A stretch of 64,000 nt of DNA from Pseudovibrio axinellae (GCF_900110875.1 NZ_FOFM01000002.1:682001-746000), one strand, 5' to 3'; shown: positions 16,676 through 26,127, counted from the first letter of the stretch. The notes: generated by a model from the sequence alone, not told the origin. Program-made: numbers and translations.

Positions 16676-17898
16676 CGGATCGCCCCGCCCCTTGGCTGAC
16701 GATTATCGGGATTGGCGAAGATGGATATGATGGTCTGTCTGAAGCTGCCCAGTGCGCGCTCAGCTCAGCAACGCTTGTCTATGGCGGCGCGCGTCACCTA
16801 GAACTGGTGGAAGGTAAGCTGGCCAATACCTCGTGTCAGCTGAAGGCCTGGCCCTCTCCCTTTGCAAAGGGGATTGAGGAACTTGCTGCCAATGAGGGAC
16901 AAAACACCGTTGTGCTCGCGACGGGAGATCCGCAATGGTTCGGTATCGGTGCCACGCTTCATCGCAGGTTCAGTGCAGATGAGATAGAAGTCATTCCTCA
17001 CCTCTCCGCCTTTTCAATGGCTGCAAGTCGACTTGGCTGGCCGCTGCAAAATGTTGAAACTTTGAGCTTACATGGCCGACCAATTGATGTTCTGCGCGGT
17101 TTTCTGTTTCCAGGCGCGCGCATCATCGCCTTGACGTCCAACGGAGCAGCTCCTGGGGAGATTGCCGACCTTTTGGCGGATGAAGGCTATGGCATAAGCA
17201 CATTGACTGTGCTGGAGCATCTGGGTGGAGCAAAGGAAAGAATTTCAACGTGCGAAGCAGAAGTTTACTCAGCCGACGCTGCCGACCTGAATACGGTTGC
17301 AATTGAAGCCAGGTCGATTGGGAATACCCCTGTTTTATCGCGCAGTCCTGGCCTGCCGGATTCAGCGTTCCGTCATGATGGCAAGATAACGAAACAGGAA
17401 GTGCGTGCGGTGACGCTTGCCAAGCTTGCGCCAGTTCCTGGGCAACTCCTCTGGGATATTGGCGCTGGAAGCGGTTCAATCGGGATTGAATGGCTGAGAG
17501 CTGCAAAAAATACGAAGGCGGTAGCCGTTGAACCTTTAGAAAAAAGGCGCGTGTTTCTGCGAGGCAACGCCGCAGCACTGGGAACTCCCGATCTAAAGGT
17601 TGTTGAAGGCAAAGCACCAGAGGCGCTGACAAACCTGCCTCATCCAGATGCTATCTTTATCGGTGGCGGCCTGACATCAAAAGATATTGTCAAAACATGC
17701 TTTGATGCCCTTCCATCAGGAGGACGTCTGGTTGCTAACGCTGTCACTCTTGAGGGGGAGCAGGTGCTAGCAGAGAGCTGGAAGAAGTTTGGTGGAGACC
17801 TGGTCAGGCTTTCTATTTCCAGAGCCGACCCGATAGGCGGCCTTACAGGTTGGCGCCCGTTGATGCCAGTAACGCAGTGGAGCTTGGTGAAGCCATGA
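16672..17898 (+). CDS. cobL: Precorrin-6Y C5,15-methyltransferase (decarboxylating)
   Basis: A 408-residue bifunctional CobL, equivalent to CbiE plus CbiT. The N-terminal half (about 1-210) is the tetrapyrrole methylase for C5, with a GIGEDGYDGLSEAA start and the STATGDPQWFG-like ATGDPQWFG loop. The C-terminal half (about 225-405) is a Rossmann methyltransferase (DIGAGSGSIGIEW) that decarboxylates the acetate on ring C and methylates C15. Both parts look complete. ATGA overlaps occur at both ends of the gene. Confidence 0.93.
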   Translation: MTDRPAPWLTIIGIGEDGYDGLSEAAQCALSSATLVYGGARHLELVEGKLANTSCQLKAWPSPFAKGIEELAANEGQNTVVLATGDPQWFGIGATLHRRFSADEIEVIPHLSAFSMAASRLGWPLQNVETLSLHGRPIDVLRGFLFPGARIIALTSNGAAPGEIADLLADEGYGISTLTVLEHLGGAKERISTCEAEVYSADAADLNTVAIEARSIGNTPVLSRSPGLPDSAFRHDGKITKQEVRAVTLAKLAPVPGQLLWDIGAGSGSIGIEWLRAAKNTKAVAVEPLEKRRVFLRGNAAALGTPDLKVVEGKAPEALTNLPHPDAIFIGGGLTSKDIVKTCFDALPSGGRLVANAVTLEGEQVLAESWKKFGGDLVRLSISRADPIGGLTGWRPLMPVTQWSLVKP

Positions 17899-18614
17899 TT
17901 GGTACCCTATATGGCGTAGGTCTTGGACCTGGTGACCCTGAGCTTTTAACGTTGAAAGCTCATAGGCTTATTTGCGCCGCGAAAACAATTGCATACCCAG
18001 CAGCCGTTGGAACACCCAGTTTTGCACGGCACATTGCCTCGCAGTTTATTGCGGAAGGCACCTGCGAAATTCCAATTGAAATGCCAATGAAGGTTGAGCG
18101 TTTTCCTGCCAAAGAGATCTACGATCAGGCAGCGGAGACAATCTCCAAGAAACTGGCAGCAGGAGAAGATGTTGTCGTGCTGTGTGAAGGAGATCCATTT
18201 GTCTATGGCTCCTTCATGTATCTTTATGAGCGTTTGCAAGGAGAGTTTCCCTGCGTGGTCGTGCCTGGAGTGTCATCGATCAACGCTTGTTCGGCCGCGC
18301 TCGGCAGACCATTGGCTGCACGCAACGAGGTAATAACAATCATTCCCGGTCCGCTAGAGGATGAGCAACTTGAGCGACGCATTGAGCAATCAGATGCCTT
18401 TGTGATCATGAAAGTCGGGCGTCATCTGCCACGTGTAAAAGCTCTGCTGGACAAAATGGGACTACTTGGTGCGGCAGGATATGTAGAACGTGCAACGCTG
18501 CCAGAGATGGTCGTGGCACGTTTAGCCGACTATCCAAACGAGACTGCACCATATTTTTCAATGATAATTGTATACAAGGGAGAAGAGGCATGGACGCTGC
18601 ACCCGCAATCCTAG
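17895..18614 (+). CDS. cobI: Precorrin-2 / cobalt-factor II C20-methyltransferase
   Basis: A 239-residue tetrapyrrole methylase (CobI/CbiL). The GVGLGPGDPELLTLKA start is the SAM-binding P-loop of the family, and CEGDPFVYGSFMYL follows at about 99-112. ATG 17895 overlaps the cobL stop (ATGA); an in-frame start at 17850 inside cobL is not needed. The end overlaps the next gene by 25 bases. Confidence 0.92.
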   Translation: MIGTLYGVGLGPGDPELLTLKAHRLICAAKTIAYPAAVGTPSFARHIASQFIAEGTCEIPIEMPMKVERFPAKEIYDQAAETISKKLAAGEDVVVLCEGDPFVYGSFMYLYERLQGEFPCVVVPGVSSINACSAALGRPLAARNEVITIIPGPLEDEQLERRIEQSDAFVIMKVGRHLPRVKALLDKMGLLGAAGYVERATLPEMVVARLADYPNETAPYFSMIIVYKGEEAWTLHPQS

Positions 18615-20443
18615 TGATAAGCCCGGTCGCTCTCAAAACGGCGCAAAAACTCTCTAGTGTTTTGGATGAAAGCCTCATTCACGGTTTCGCCCGTCAAGGC
18701 TCCGAGCCAAACGTTGACTACCAGTTCACGTTTGCTGATTCAGCAGAGCACTTGCGCACACTGTTTCAGTCGGGCACGCCAATCATCGGTATTTGTGCTG
18801 CCGGCATCCTCATTCGTGCACTTGCGCCCGTTCTAACAGATAAAAGGCAGGAGCCTCCTGTCATTGCTGTGTCAGAAGACGGTTCGAGCGTGGTTCCATT
18901 GCTCGGCGGACATCATGGCGCGAATGCGCTTGCGCAGCAGATCTCTGAAGTTTTGCAAGGTCATGCTGCCATCACGACAGCAGGCGACACTGTCTTCAAA
19001 GTTGCATTGGACGAGCCACCACAGGGGTGGACCCTTGCAAACCCTTCAGACGCAAAGTCAGTCATGGCTCAAATGCTTGCAGGCGAGACTGTAAAGCTTT
19101 CCGGACAAGCTGAGTGGCTGGAATCTGCGGCCTTGCCACTTGCTGATGATGCAGAATTAGAGATTGTTGCAACAGAAGAACCGGTCGAAGGCCACAGCAC
19201 GAAGCTTGTGTTCCACCCTCAAACTCACGTTGTCGGATTGGGGTGCTCAAGAGGTTGTTCAGTTGAGGAACTGGACGAACTCCTGCAAAAAGGCATGGAA
19301 CAGGCAAATATCACGATTGGTATGGTTTCTGCGTTTACGAGTATCGACCTGAAGGCCGATGAAGTGGCGATGAACCAACTAGCTGCCCGCTATGAGAAAC
19401 CGTTCCGCCTGTTCACCGCCGGTGAGTTGAACGAGCACAAAGATCGTCTGCAAACGCCATCTGATGTCGTCTTTGCAGAAGTTGGCTGTTACGGAGTGAG
19501 CGAAGGATCTGCTTTGGCAGGGACCGGACCGCTAGGTGAGCTTGTATTGGCTAAGCAGAAAACTGCGAATGCGACAGTTGCCATTGCCAAGGCACCTGCT
19601 CCCGTCAACACGAACCTGATTGGCCGCGCCAGAGGCAGGCTGCACGTGATCGGTATCGGGCCGGGACAAGAAGCGTGGCGTACGCCAGAAGCATCACACT
19701 GGTTGGCTGAAGCTGATGAGGTTGTTGGTTATGGCCTCTACCTTGATCTGGTGTCCTCTTTGATCAAAGGCAAGCAGCGTCATGCGTTCCAGTTGGGTGC
19801 AGAAGAAGAGCGGGTCAGGTTTGCACTGGAAAGAGCAGGTCAGGGCCATAACGTAGCGCTTGTCTGTTCTGGTGACTCTGGTGTCTATGCCATGGGTGCT
19901 TTGGTCTTTGAACTGCTAGACCGTGCGCCAAATAAAAGCGGTGTCAGCGATGCTGCTCGCCGGGTAGAAGTCGCCTCCGCGCCTGGTATTTCTGCAATGA
20001 TCGCACTCAGCAACCGCATTGGTGCTCCGCTCGGCCATGATTTCTGCGCGATCTCTCTTTCTGACTTGCTGACCCCTTGGGAAACAATTCAGCAGCGTTT
20101 GGAAGGTGCTGCGATTGGTGACTTTGTAATCGGGTTTTACAATCCGGTTTCCAAACGACGCCGGACGCAGCTGGCCTGGGCAAGGGAAAAGCTTTTAGAG
20201 CACCGCCCGGCAGAAACACCGGTTATTCTGGGGGCCAACATCGGACGTGACAATGAGACGATAACGACCACCACGTTGAAAGACCTCAAAGTGGATGACG
20301 TCGATATGCTGACCACGGTCATTGTAGGGTGCAGCCAAACCCGTTTGGGCGGAAATGGTCACTCCTTGCACTTTGTGTATACGCCCCGTGGTTACGCCAA
20401 AAAGATTGATGCGCAAGACAAACAAGCGGAGAGTGTAGCATGA
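18590..20443 (+). CDS. CbiG-CobJ fusion: cobalt-precorrin-5A hydrolase and C17-methyltransferase
   Basis: A 617-residue fusion. Residues 1-345 are CbiG: the N-terminal domain has GTPIIGICAAGILIR and LLGGHHGAN, and the C-terminal domain has VVGLGCSRGC and GCYGVSEGSAL. CbiG opens the delta-lactone and releases acetaldehyde. Residues 350-605 are CobJ/CbiH, starting LHVIGIGPGQEAWRTPEA with VCSGDSGVYAMG and FYNPVSKRR, which contracts the ring while methylating C17. CbiG belongs to the oxygen-independent pathway. The fusion ties two adjacent steps of ring contraction together. It overlaps cobM by 4 bases. Confidence 0.92.
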   Translation: MDAAPAILVISPVALKTAQKLSSVLDESLIHGFARQGSEPNVDYQFTFADSAEHLRTLFQSGTPIIGICAAGILIRALAPVLTDKRQEPPVIAVSEDGSSVVPLLGGHHGANALAQQISEVLQGHAAITTAGDTVFKVALDEPPQGWTLANPSDAKSVMAQMLAGETVKLSGQAEWLESAALPLADDAELEIVATEEPVEGHSTKLVFHPQTHVVGLGCSRGCSVEELDELLQKGMEQANITIGMVSAFTSIDLKADEVAMNQLAARYEKPFRLFTAGELNEHKDRLQTPSDVVFAEVGCYGVSEGSALAGTGPLGELVLAKQKTANATVAIAKAPAPVNTNLIGRARGRLHVIGIGPGQEAWRTPEASHWLAEADEVVGYGLYLDLVSSLIKGKQRHAFQLGAEEERVRFALERAGQGHNVALVCSGDSGVYAMGALVFELLDRAPNKSGVSDAARRVEVASAPGISAMIALSNRIGAPLGHDFCAISLSDLLTPWETIQQRLEGAAIGDFVIGFYNPVSKRRRTQLAWAREKLLEHRPAETPVILGANIGRDNETITTTTLKDLKVDDVDMLTTVIVGCSQTRLGGNGHSLHFVYTPRGYAKKIDAQDKQAESVA

Positions 20444-21219
20444 CGGTTCATTTCATTGGGGCTGGGCCGGGTGATCCAGAATTGATCACAGTGCGCGGTC
20501 TTAAACTGATCGAAAAGTGTAAGGTCTGTCTCTACGCAGGCTCACTGGTTCCACCGGCAATTGTCGAGGCAGCCCCCAAGGATGCTTTGGTCCTGGATAC
20601 AGCCTCGATGACACTGGATGAGATCATTGATGAGATGACCAAGGCTCACGCGCAACAGTTGGATGTTGCGCGCGTGCACTCTGGCGACCCGTCCATCTAT
20701 GGTGCAACTGCTGAGCAGATGCGCCGGTTGGATGAACTGGGTATAGGCTATGATGTAACACCAGGTGTGCCTGCTTTTGCAGCAGCAGCAGCAGCTCTAA
20801 AGACTGAGCTTACCATTCCTGAAATTGCCCAGAGCATCATCATCACACGAACATCGATGAAGTCCTCTGGCATGCCTGAAGGCGAGGAGCTGGAAACACT
20901 GGGCCGCTCCGGTGCAACCATGGCGATTCATCTCAGTGTGAGAAACCTTGGCGAAATCTATCGCAAGCTTGCCCCGCTATACGGGGAAGAGTGCCCGGTG
21001 ATTATCGCCTATCGTGTTGGTTGGCCCGATGAAGCGTTCATTCATGGAACCCTGGCAGATATCCGAGAAAAAGCGAAGGCTTCCAAGATTACAAGAACCG
21101 CGCTTATCTTTGTTGGTCCGGCGCTGAAGGCAGGCAAGGAATTTCGCGATAGCGCGCTTTATGACGCCAATCACGTTCACGTCCTTCGTCCCAAGAAGAA
21201 AGTAAAGTCTTCTGCGTAA
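20440..21219 (+). CDS. cobM: Precorrin-4 / cobalt-precorrin-4 C11-methyltransferase
   Basis: A 259-residue CobM/CbiF tetrapyrrole methylase. FIGAGPGDPELITVRG and CLYAGSLVPP open the protein, VARVHSGDPSIYGA follows, and TRTSMKSSGMPEGEEL is the substrate loop. It is the last gene of the plus-strand block that begins upstream of cbiX and is convergent with cobB, only 9 bases apart. Confidence 0.94.
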   Translation: MTVHFIGAGPGDPELITVRGLKLIEKCKVCLYAGSLVPPAIVEAAPKDALVLDTASMTLDEIIDEMTKAHAQQLDVARVHSGDPSIYGATAEQMRRLDELGIGYDVTPGVPAFAAAAAALKTELTIPEIAQSIIITRTSMKSSGMPEGEELETLGRSGATMAIHLSVRNLGEIYRKLAPLYGEECPVIIAYRVGWPDEAFIHGTLADIREKAKASKITRTALIFVGPALKAGKEFRDSALYDANHVHVLRPKKKVKSSA

Positions 21220-21228
21220 GGCCACAGA

Positions 21229-22587
21229 TTAGAAAGAAGCGGACCACCAATCTTCGCTTCTTTCTGCCACCACATGAGCAAACGAGCCCATAATGCGCCC
21301 GTTGATATGCCCTAAGGGATCAAGGTCATGGTGTTCAGCGTCCTGGGCTTCAAAAAGCGAAGGAGCCTTTGATGCGCAGTGCAGAGTTGAATAGTGAAAC
21401 TCATGAGCGCCCAAAGGTTTTTGCCAAGGAAAACCGGCGTTCTTTGCAGCCTCTGTGCACCGTAATTTCCGATAGCCAAGGTGTAACTTCCGCTTTGCAA
21501 AGCTTGTGTCATGCGGCAAGAGGCCGAGCATCTCGTGGGTCTGGCCAGCTTTGTCGGTTAGAGTTTGACCAAGGGCCATGTAGCCGCCGCACTCACCATA
21601 AATCAGCTTATCTGCCTGAGTAGCTGCGATCATTCCACTCTTGAAATTGTCTGCATGAGCCAGTGTTTCAGCGTGAAGTTCAGGGTAGCCTCCGCAAAGG
21701 AAAATTGCGTCGGCGTCGCTGGATGGGCTTTCATCAGCTAGGGGAGAAAAGAACGAGAGCGTTGCCCCTTGCTTCTGCCAATTGTTGAGCAGATGCTCGT
21801 AGTTAAAAGCAAAAGCAATATCCTTTGCGATTGCCATATGCTGTCCAAGCGGTGGCAGATGAGAAATGCCGGTTAGTTTTTTGTTCTCTCTGGCAGGAAT
21901 GGCGAGTACTTTTGCAAGCCGCATGAGTACAAGCATATCAATATTTTTTGCAGCCGCTGCTCCAGCAGCAATCAAAAACGCCTCCAGGTCTTCACGCTCA
22001 CTGGCTTGTACAAGGCCCAGATGGCGCTCGGGCAAGGCAAGTGTTTCAGAGCGATAAAATGCTCCAAGCACGATCACATTCAGCTTTTCCAGCGCTTGCC
22101 GTAAAATGCGCTCATGGCGAGGCGACCCCACACGGTTGAGGATAACACCGGCGATATGGCAATGTGGTTGGTAAGTTAAAAAGCCATGTACAAGAGCAGC
22201 AACTGAGTGCGCCTGAGATTTGCAGTCAACAACCAGAATTATCGGAAGCCCAAGGTGAGTTGCAAGGTCCGCAACAGAACCAGACCCGTCAGCTGCCCCG
22301 TCAAACAATCCCATAGCACCTTCTATCACGACGACATCGGTGTGCTCTGCCTGTTCTGTGGCATTCAATGATAGCTGGGCCAAAGACATCGCCCATGCAT
22401 CATAATTGAGGCAAGGCCGTCCTGAGGCAGCCTTATGGAAAGCAGGATCAATGTAGTCAGGCCCCGACTTTCCTGAAGCTACCCGTAGTCCTGTCTCACG
22501 AAGGGCGCGCAGCAACGCTAATGTAATGGTTGTCTTACCAGACCCGGAAGACGGCGCTGCAATGACAAACCCCTTCGCAATGCTCAT
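21229..22587 (-). CDS. cobB: Cobyrinic acid a,c-diamide synthase
   Basis: A 452-residue CobB/CbiA that uses ATP and glutamine to amidate the a and c side chains. It has the N-terminal P-loop APSSGSGKTTIT, the VIEGAMGLFDG motif and a C-terminal class I glutamine amidotransferase half with the triad cysteine in IYGECGGYMALG and histidine in the closing segment. It overlaps cobA by 4 bases. This is the last corrin step visible here; cobalt-chelatase CobNST genes are absent, as expected for early cobalt insertion. Confidence 0.94.
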   Translation of the reverse strand: MSIAKGFVIAAPSSGSGKTTITLALLRALRETGLRVASGKSGPDYIDPAFHKAASGRPCLNYDAWAMSLAQLSLNATEQAEHTDVVVIEGAMGLFDGAADGSGSVADLATHLGLPIILVVDCKSQAHSVAALVHGFLTYQPHCHIAGVILNRVGSPRHERILRQALEKLNVIVLGAFYRSETLALPERHLGLVQASEREDLEAFLIAAGAAAAKNIDMLVLMRLAKVLAIPARENKKLTGISHLPPLGQHMAIAKDIAFAFNYEHLLNNWQKQGATLSFFSPLADESPSSDADAIFLCGGYPELHAETLAHADNFKSGMIAATQADKLIYGECGGYMALGQTLTDKAGQTHEMLGLLPHDTSFAKRKLHLGYRKLRCTEAAKNAGFPWQKPLGAHEFHYSTLHCASKAPSLFEAQDAEHHDLDPLGHINGRIMGSFAHVVAERSEDWWSASF

Positions 22588-23423
22588 AGGGCAGGTTCCT
22601 CTTCCATACGTGGCGCGCGGGAGGACTGTGACAAAACAGGTTCGAGCCAGTTCATTTGATCGCGCAGGCTCACCACTTCGCCAACAACAACAATCGCAGG
22701 CGGTTTGAGCCCGCTATTTGTTATATCGGCTGCGCATGAGCCAAGCGTTGTTTCCAGAACGGTTTGGTCCTGTAGCGTTGCGTTGCAAATCACAGCAGCT
22801 CGCTCGCTCGGATGGCGGCCTCCATCCATGAGCTTCTGGGAAATAAGTGAGATATGCTTCATCGCCATATACATCACGATCACAGGAGAGCCTTTTGCAA
22901 GTGCATCCCAATCAAGCTCATCAGGCGTTACGCCATTTTGGTCATGTCCGGTCAGGAACGTAACAGCTTGATTGATACCTCTATGTGTCGCGGGAATTCC
23001 AGCATAGGCCAATCCGCCGACCCCAGCCGTAACACCGGGAATAATACGGAAAGGGATACCAGCGTCGACCAGCGCAAGGGCTTCTTCGCCGCCGCGTCCA
23101 AAAACAAAGGGATCTCCACCCTTTAGTCGAAGGACACGTTTTCCTGATTTTGCCAATTGGATGAGCGTGAGTGAGATATCTGACTGCTTGGCGGAAGGCT
23201 TACCGCCACGCTTTCCTGCATATATGACTTCTGTCGTTTTATCTGCGAGTGCCAGTATACGAGCATCAACCAGTGCGTCATAGACAATGACATCTGCTTG
23301 TTTCAGGCCATTTAAGGCATGCAGGCTCAGTAAACCCGGATCACCGGGGCCAGCCCCAGCAAGCCAGACCCATCCAGCTTCCAGAGTAGGGAATTCAAAA
23401 TCGGGGAGGGAGATATCGATCAA
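22584..23423 (-). CDS. cobA: Uroporphyrinogen-III C-methyltransferase
   Basis: A 279-residue SUMT that methylates C2 and C7 of uroporphyrinogen III to give precorrin-2. Motifs are VWLAGAGPGDPGLLSLHAL, VIYAGKRGGKPSAKQ, RLKGGDPFVFGRGGEE and the TAGVGGLAYAGIPATHRG loop. It lacks the CysG-type dehydrogenase/ferrochelatase domain, so oxidation of precorrin-2 must come from another gene. It is the first gene of the cobA-cobB unit, about 107 bases from the divergent cbiD. Confidence 0.94.
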   Translation of the reverse strand: MIDISLPDFEFPTLEAGWVWLAGAGPGDPGLLSLHALNGLKQADVIVYDALVDARILALADKTTEVIYAGKRGGKPSAKQSDISLTLIQLAKSGKRVLRLKGGDPFVFGRGGEEALALVDAGIPFRIIPGVTAGVGGLAYAGIPATHRGINQAVTFLTGHDQNGVTPDELDWDALAKGSPVIVMYMAMKHISLISQKLMDGGRHPSERAAVICNATLQDQTVLETTLGSCAADITNSGLKPPAIVVVGEVVSLRDQMNWLEPVLSQSSRAPRMEEEPAL

Positions 23424-23530
23424 GCGGCTCTCGTGAGTTGGGCGGTTTTGCCTAGCAATTTAATTGGAAACCTACAGGAAGTCCAAAGTGTTCTGCTTGG
23501 TATCTTCCGCTAAATCTGTATAGTCGCCCA

Positions 23531-24643
23531 ATGGTTGAAAGTGGGCAAAAAAAATTACGAACTGGGTGGACCACTGGGGCCTGTGCAACCGCTGCAGCAA
23601 AGGCTGCATATGCGTGTTTGTTGACCGGTGAATTCCCTGACCCTGTGAGCATAACGTTGCCTCGAGGAGAGGTGCCTCTTTTCGCATTAGCCTCTGAGAA
23701 AGCAGAGGAAAAATCTGCCACAGCTGCAATCGTAAAAGATGCCGGAGATGACCCGGATGTAACACACGGCGCTCTCGTGCAGGCGAAAGTTACACTTAAT
23801 CCCGGCGCCAATAGCATCAGATTTTTGGCAGGGCCGGGTGTCGGTACAGTCACCAAACCGGGACTGCCCATTCCTGTGGGGGAACCTGCAATCAACCCTA
23901 TGCCCCGTCAGATGATTGGTGCGGAACTTCAAAAGCTTGCTGATGAAAATGGTGTGCAGCTGGCGGTCGATGTTGAGATATCCATCTCTGATGGTGAAAT
24001 GCTTGCGCAAAAAACGATGAACCCACGCCTGGGGATCATCGGTGGCCTTTCTGTTCTGGGTACGACAGGTATCGTGCGCCCGTTTTCCTGCGCGGCCTGG
24101 ATCGCCTCAATACATCGTGGTGTGGATGTGGCGCGGGCAACCGGTTTATCTCACGTTGCAGCAGCAACAGGGGCGACCTCTGAAAATGTGCTGAGGTCAT
24201 TTTACCCCGACCTGCAAGAACAAGCCTATCTCGATATGGGAGACTTCGCAGGTGGCTTGTTGAAATACCTGCGTGCGCATCCAATACCAAAGCTGACGAT
24301 CTCAGGCGGAGTTGCTAAGCTGACAAAGCTTGCACAAGGAGCGATGGACCTTCACTCCGCGCGTTCATCCGTTGACTTTGCGGCGCTTGCCCAGGTGTTA
24401 GAGCGCGCTGGCGCCTCGCCTACTTTGGTGGCAGAAACGGCGCAGGCTGAATTGGTTTCTTATGTTGCGCAACGTGCCGCTGAAGAAGACCTCCATATAG
24501 GGCAGATCATTTCGGAAGCTGCCAAAAGCGCTGCTTTGACAATTCTCCGTGGGGCGCCTGTCAGTGTGGAGGTTATTGTAACAGACCGAAAGGGGCAGGT
24601 TTTAGGGCACGCTGTTTGTGACGATAGCGCCAAACTGGAGTGA
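23531..24643 (+). CDS. cbiD: CbiD, cobalt-precorrin-5B C1-methyltransferase
   Basis: A 370-residue CbiD, the hallmark methylase of the oxygen-independent pathway (methylates C1 after ring contraction). It opens with LRTGWTTGACATAAAKAAY, followed by PRGEVPLFAL, the GPGVGTVTKPGLPIPVGEPAINP block and FAGGLLKYLRAHPI. All are typical and the length is normal. It is divergent from cobA and abuts cobK. Confidence 0.94.
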   Translation: MVESGQKKLRTGWTTGACATAAAKAAYACLLTGEFPDPVSITLPRGEVPLFALASEKAEEKSATAAIVKDAGDDPDVTHGALVQAKVTLNPGANSIRFLAGPGVGTVTKPGLPIPVGEPAINPMPRQMIGAELQKLADENGVQLAVDVEISISDGEMLAQKTMNPRLGIIGGLSVLGTTGIVRPFSCAAWIASIHRGVDVARATGLSHVAAATGATSENVLRSFYPDLQEQAYLDMGDFAGGLLKYLRAHPIPKLTISGGVAKLTKLAQGAMDLHSARSSVDFAALAQVLERAGASPTLVAETAQAELVSYVAQRAAEEDLHIGQIISEAAKSAALTILRGAPVSVEVIVTDRKGQVLGHAVCDDSAKLE

Positions 24644-24648
24644 TCGGG

Positions 24649-25404
24649 ATGTCTATAAAACTCAAGATACTTGTTCTTGCTGGTACGCGAGAAGCAAGAG
24701 AGTTGATAAAGACCCTGTCTTTAAATGCCGATTATGACGTGACCGCCTCGCTTGCTGGGGTCACCAAGAACCCACACAAACTGGCTGTAACAACCCAAAT
24801 GGGTGGGTTTGGTGGCGCTGAAGGCTTGATGCATTACCTTCAAGCTGAGGGTATTACTGCGGTTGTCGATGCCACCCATCCTTATGCCGCTCAAATTACC
24901 CAAAACGCGTGTGAAGCCACAAAGCGAGCAACTATTCCAATGTTGCGTTTTGAGCGTGCTCCGTGGAAGCGCTGCCCTGAGGACGAGTGGCACCTCGTTG
25001 ATGATCTGCACGCCGCGCTGGAATTGATTCCAGCAAGGGAAACTGTATTCTTTGCAGCAAGTTCCAAGGTCGCTGCGCCATTTATTCAGCGGCCAGACCT
25101 TACCGCAGTCATTCGCAGCTTAAACGTCCCTGAGCGCAAAGATGCCTTGCCAAACGCAGTGTATGTGGCAGGGATGCCAAGTGCGGATTGGCGCGAAGAA
25201 GTCGCGCTTTTCAAACAGTTGAACGTTGGTTGGCTTATCAGTAAAAACAGCGGAGGAAACTCATCCTACGCGAAAATCAGGGCTGCGCGTGAACTCAAAA
25301 TTCCAGTGGCGATGATACAGCGTCCCGGGAGTTATGATGGTATCAGCTGTTCTAGTGTTGAGTGTGTCCTTGAACAGCTGAAGCTCATCGAAGTTCAGGC
25401 GTAA
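24649..25404 (+). CDS. cobK: Precorrin-6A / cobalt-precorrin-6A reductase
   Basis: A 251-residue CobK/CbiJ reductase using NAD(P)H. It has an N-terminal ILVLAGTREARELIK nucleotide-binding segment, the VVDATHPYAAQITQNA motif and the C-terminal LISKNSGGNSSYAKIRAAREL motif. ATG 24649 is preferred: a GGAG lies 8 bases before it, while the in-frame GTG at 24640 overlaps the cbiD stop. It is convergent with the cytochrome b561 gene, 10 bases apart. Confidence 0.92.
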   Translation: MSIKLKILVLAGTREARELIKTLSLNADYDVTASLAGVTKNPHKLAVTTQMGGFGGAEGLMHYLQAEGITAVVDATHPYAAQITQNACEATKRATIPMLRFERAPWKRCPEDEWHLVDDLHAALELIPARETVFFAASSKVAAPFIQRPDLTAVIRSLNVPERKDALPNAVYVAGMPSADWREEVALFKQLNVGWLISKNSGGNSSYAKIRAARELKIPVAMIQRPGSYDGISCSSVECVLEQLKLIEVQA

Positions 25405-25414
25405 GTCTGGCAAA

Positions 25415-25972
25415 TTATCCTTTTGGGTTCTTGTAGGGTGCTGTCGTCATGCGTTGGATGATGCCATCTCTTGCAATGAGCCAATGATAAAGTCCCCCCA
25501 GCACATGTAAGGAAACCAGCCAGGCAAAAACGACGCCAATTGTGGCGTGGAGATCCAGGATCGCTTCCGCATTGGGGCGGTCCTTTGGAACAATGCCAGG
25601 AAGATCAAAGAGTCCGAAGAACGGGATAGGGGCTCCGTAGAGAGATAGCCCAACCCAACCGAGAATTGGATTGGCGATCAACACTAGGTAAAGCAGCCCA
25701 TGCACTGCTTTGGAAATAATGCGCAGTGCTGGCGACATTGAAGTCGGAGGGGGCGGGGCAGGCGTGACCCAATGTTGGAGGAGACGTAAAACCACGAGTA
25801 TAAAAAGAAGAATGCCAATGCTCTTGTGATAAAAGAAAAACGCATTCTGCAAAGGGCCAGACGCCAAGTCTGACATGACCAAACCCATCGGCACCATGAT
25901 GAACACCAAAATGGCAACCACCCAATGGTATGTTTTTGCCATCGCAGAATATCCGGCAACTTGGTGGCTCAT
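25415..25972 (-). CDS. Cytochrome b561 family protein
   Basis: A 185-residue di-heme inner-membrane protein with four hydrophobic helices. Histidines that can ligate heme occur in the first helix region (TYHWVVAILVF), in FFYHKSIGILLF, in VHGLLYLVLI and in LHVLGGLYHW. This is the YodB/CybB pattern; relatives move electrons between the quinone pool and periplasmic acceptors or superoxide. It starts at an ATG at 25972 and is divergent from the RibD-like gene across a palindromic site. Confidence 0.87.
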   Translation of the reverse strand: MSHQVAGYSAMAKTYHWVVAILVFIMVPMGLVMSDLASGPLQNAFFFYHKSIGILLFILVVLRLLQHWVTPAPPPPTSMSPALRIISKAVHGLLYLVLIANPILGWVGLSLYGAPIPFFGLFDLPGIVPKDRPNAEAILDLHATIGVVFAWLVSLHVLGGLYHWLIARDGIIQRMTTAPYKNPKG

Positions 25973-26023
25973 ACCCTATTCTCCCGATAATTCTGGAGCT
26001 TCTTGAACAGCCCCTGCAATCTC

Positions 26024-26043
26024 CTGATCGACAGATGGATCAG
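26024..26043. promoter_or_regulatory. Palindromic candidate operator between cytochrome b561 and RibD-like genes
   Basis: CTGATC-N8-GATCAG is a perfect 6-bp inverted repeat in the 155-base divergent promoter region. The position suits an operator for either gene. I cannot name a regulator. Confidence 0.3.
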
Positions 26044-26127
26044 GCTTCGATACCACTAGGCTAACCTTAGGAGAGGTGAGCTGTGAACTCGGTAAAACAA
26101 GGGGGCTTCATGGAAGGAGGTCAGGTG

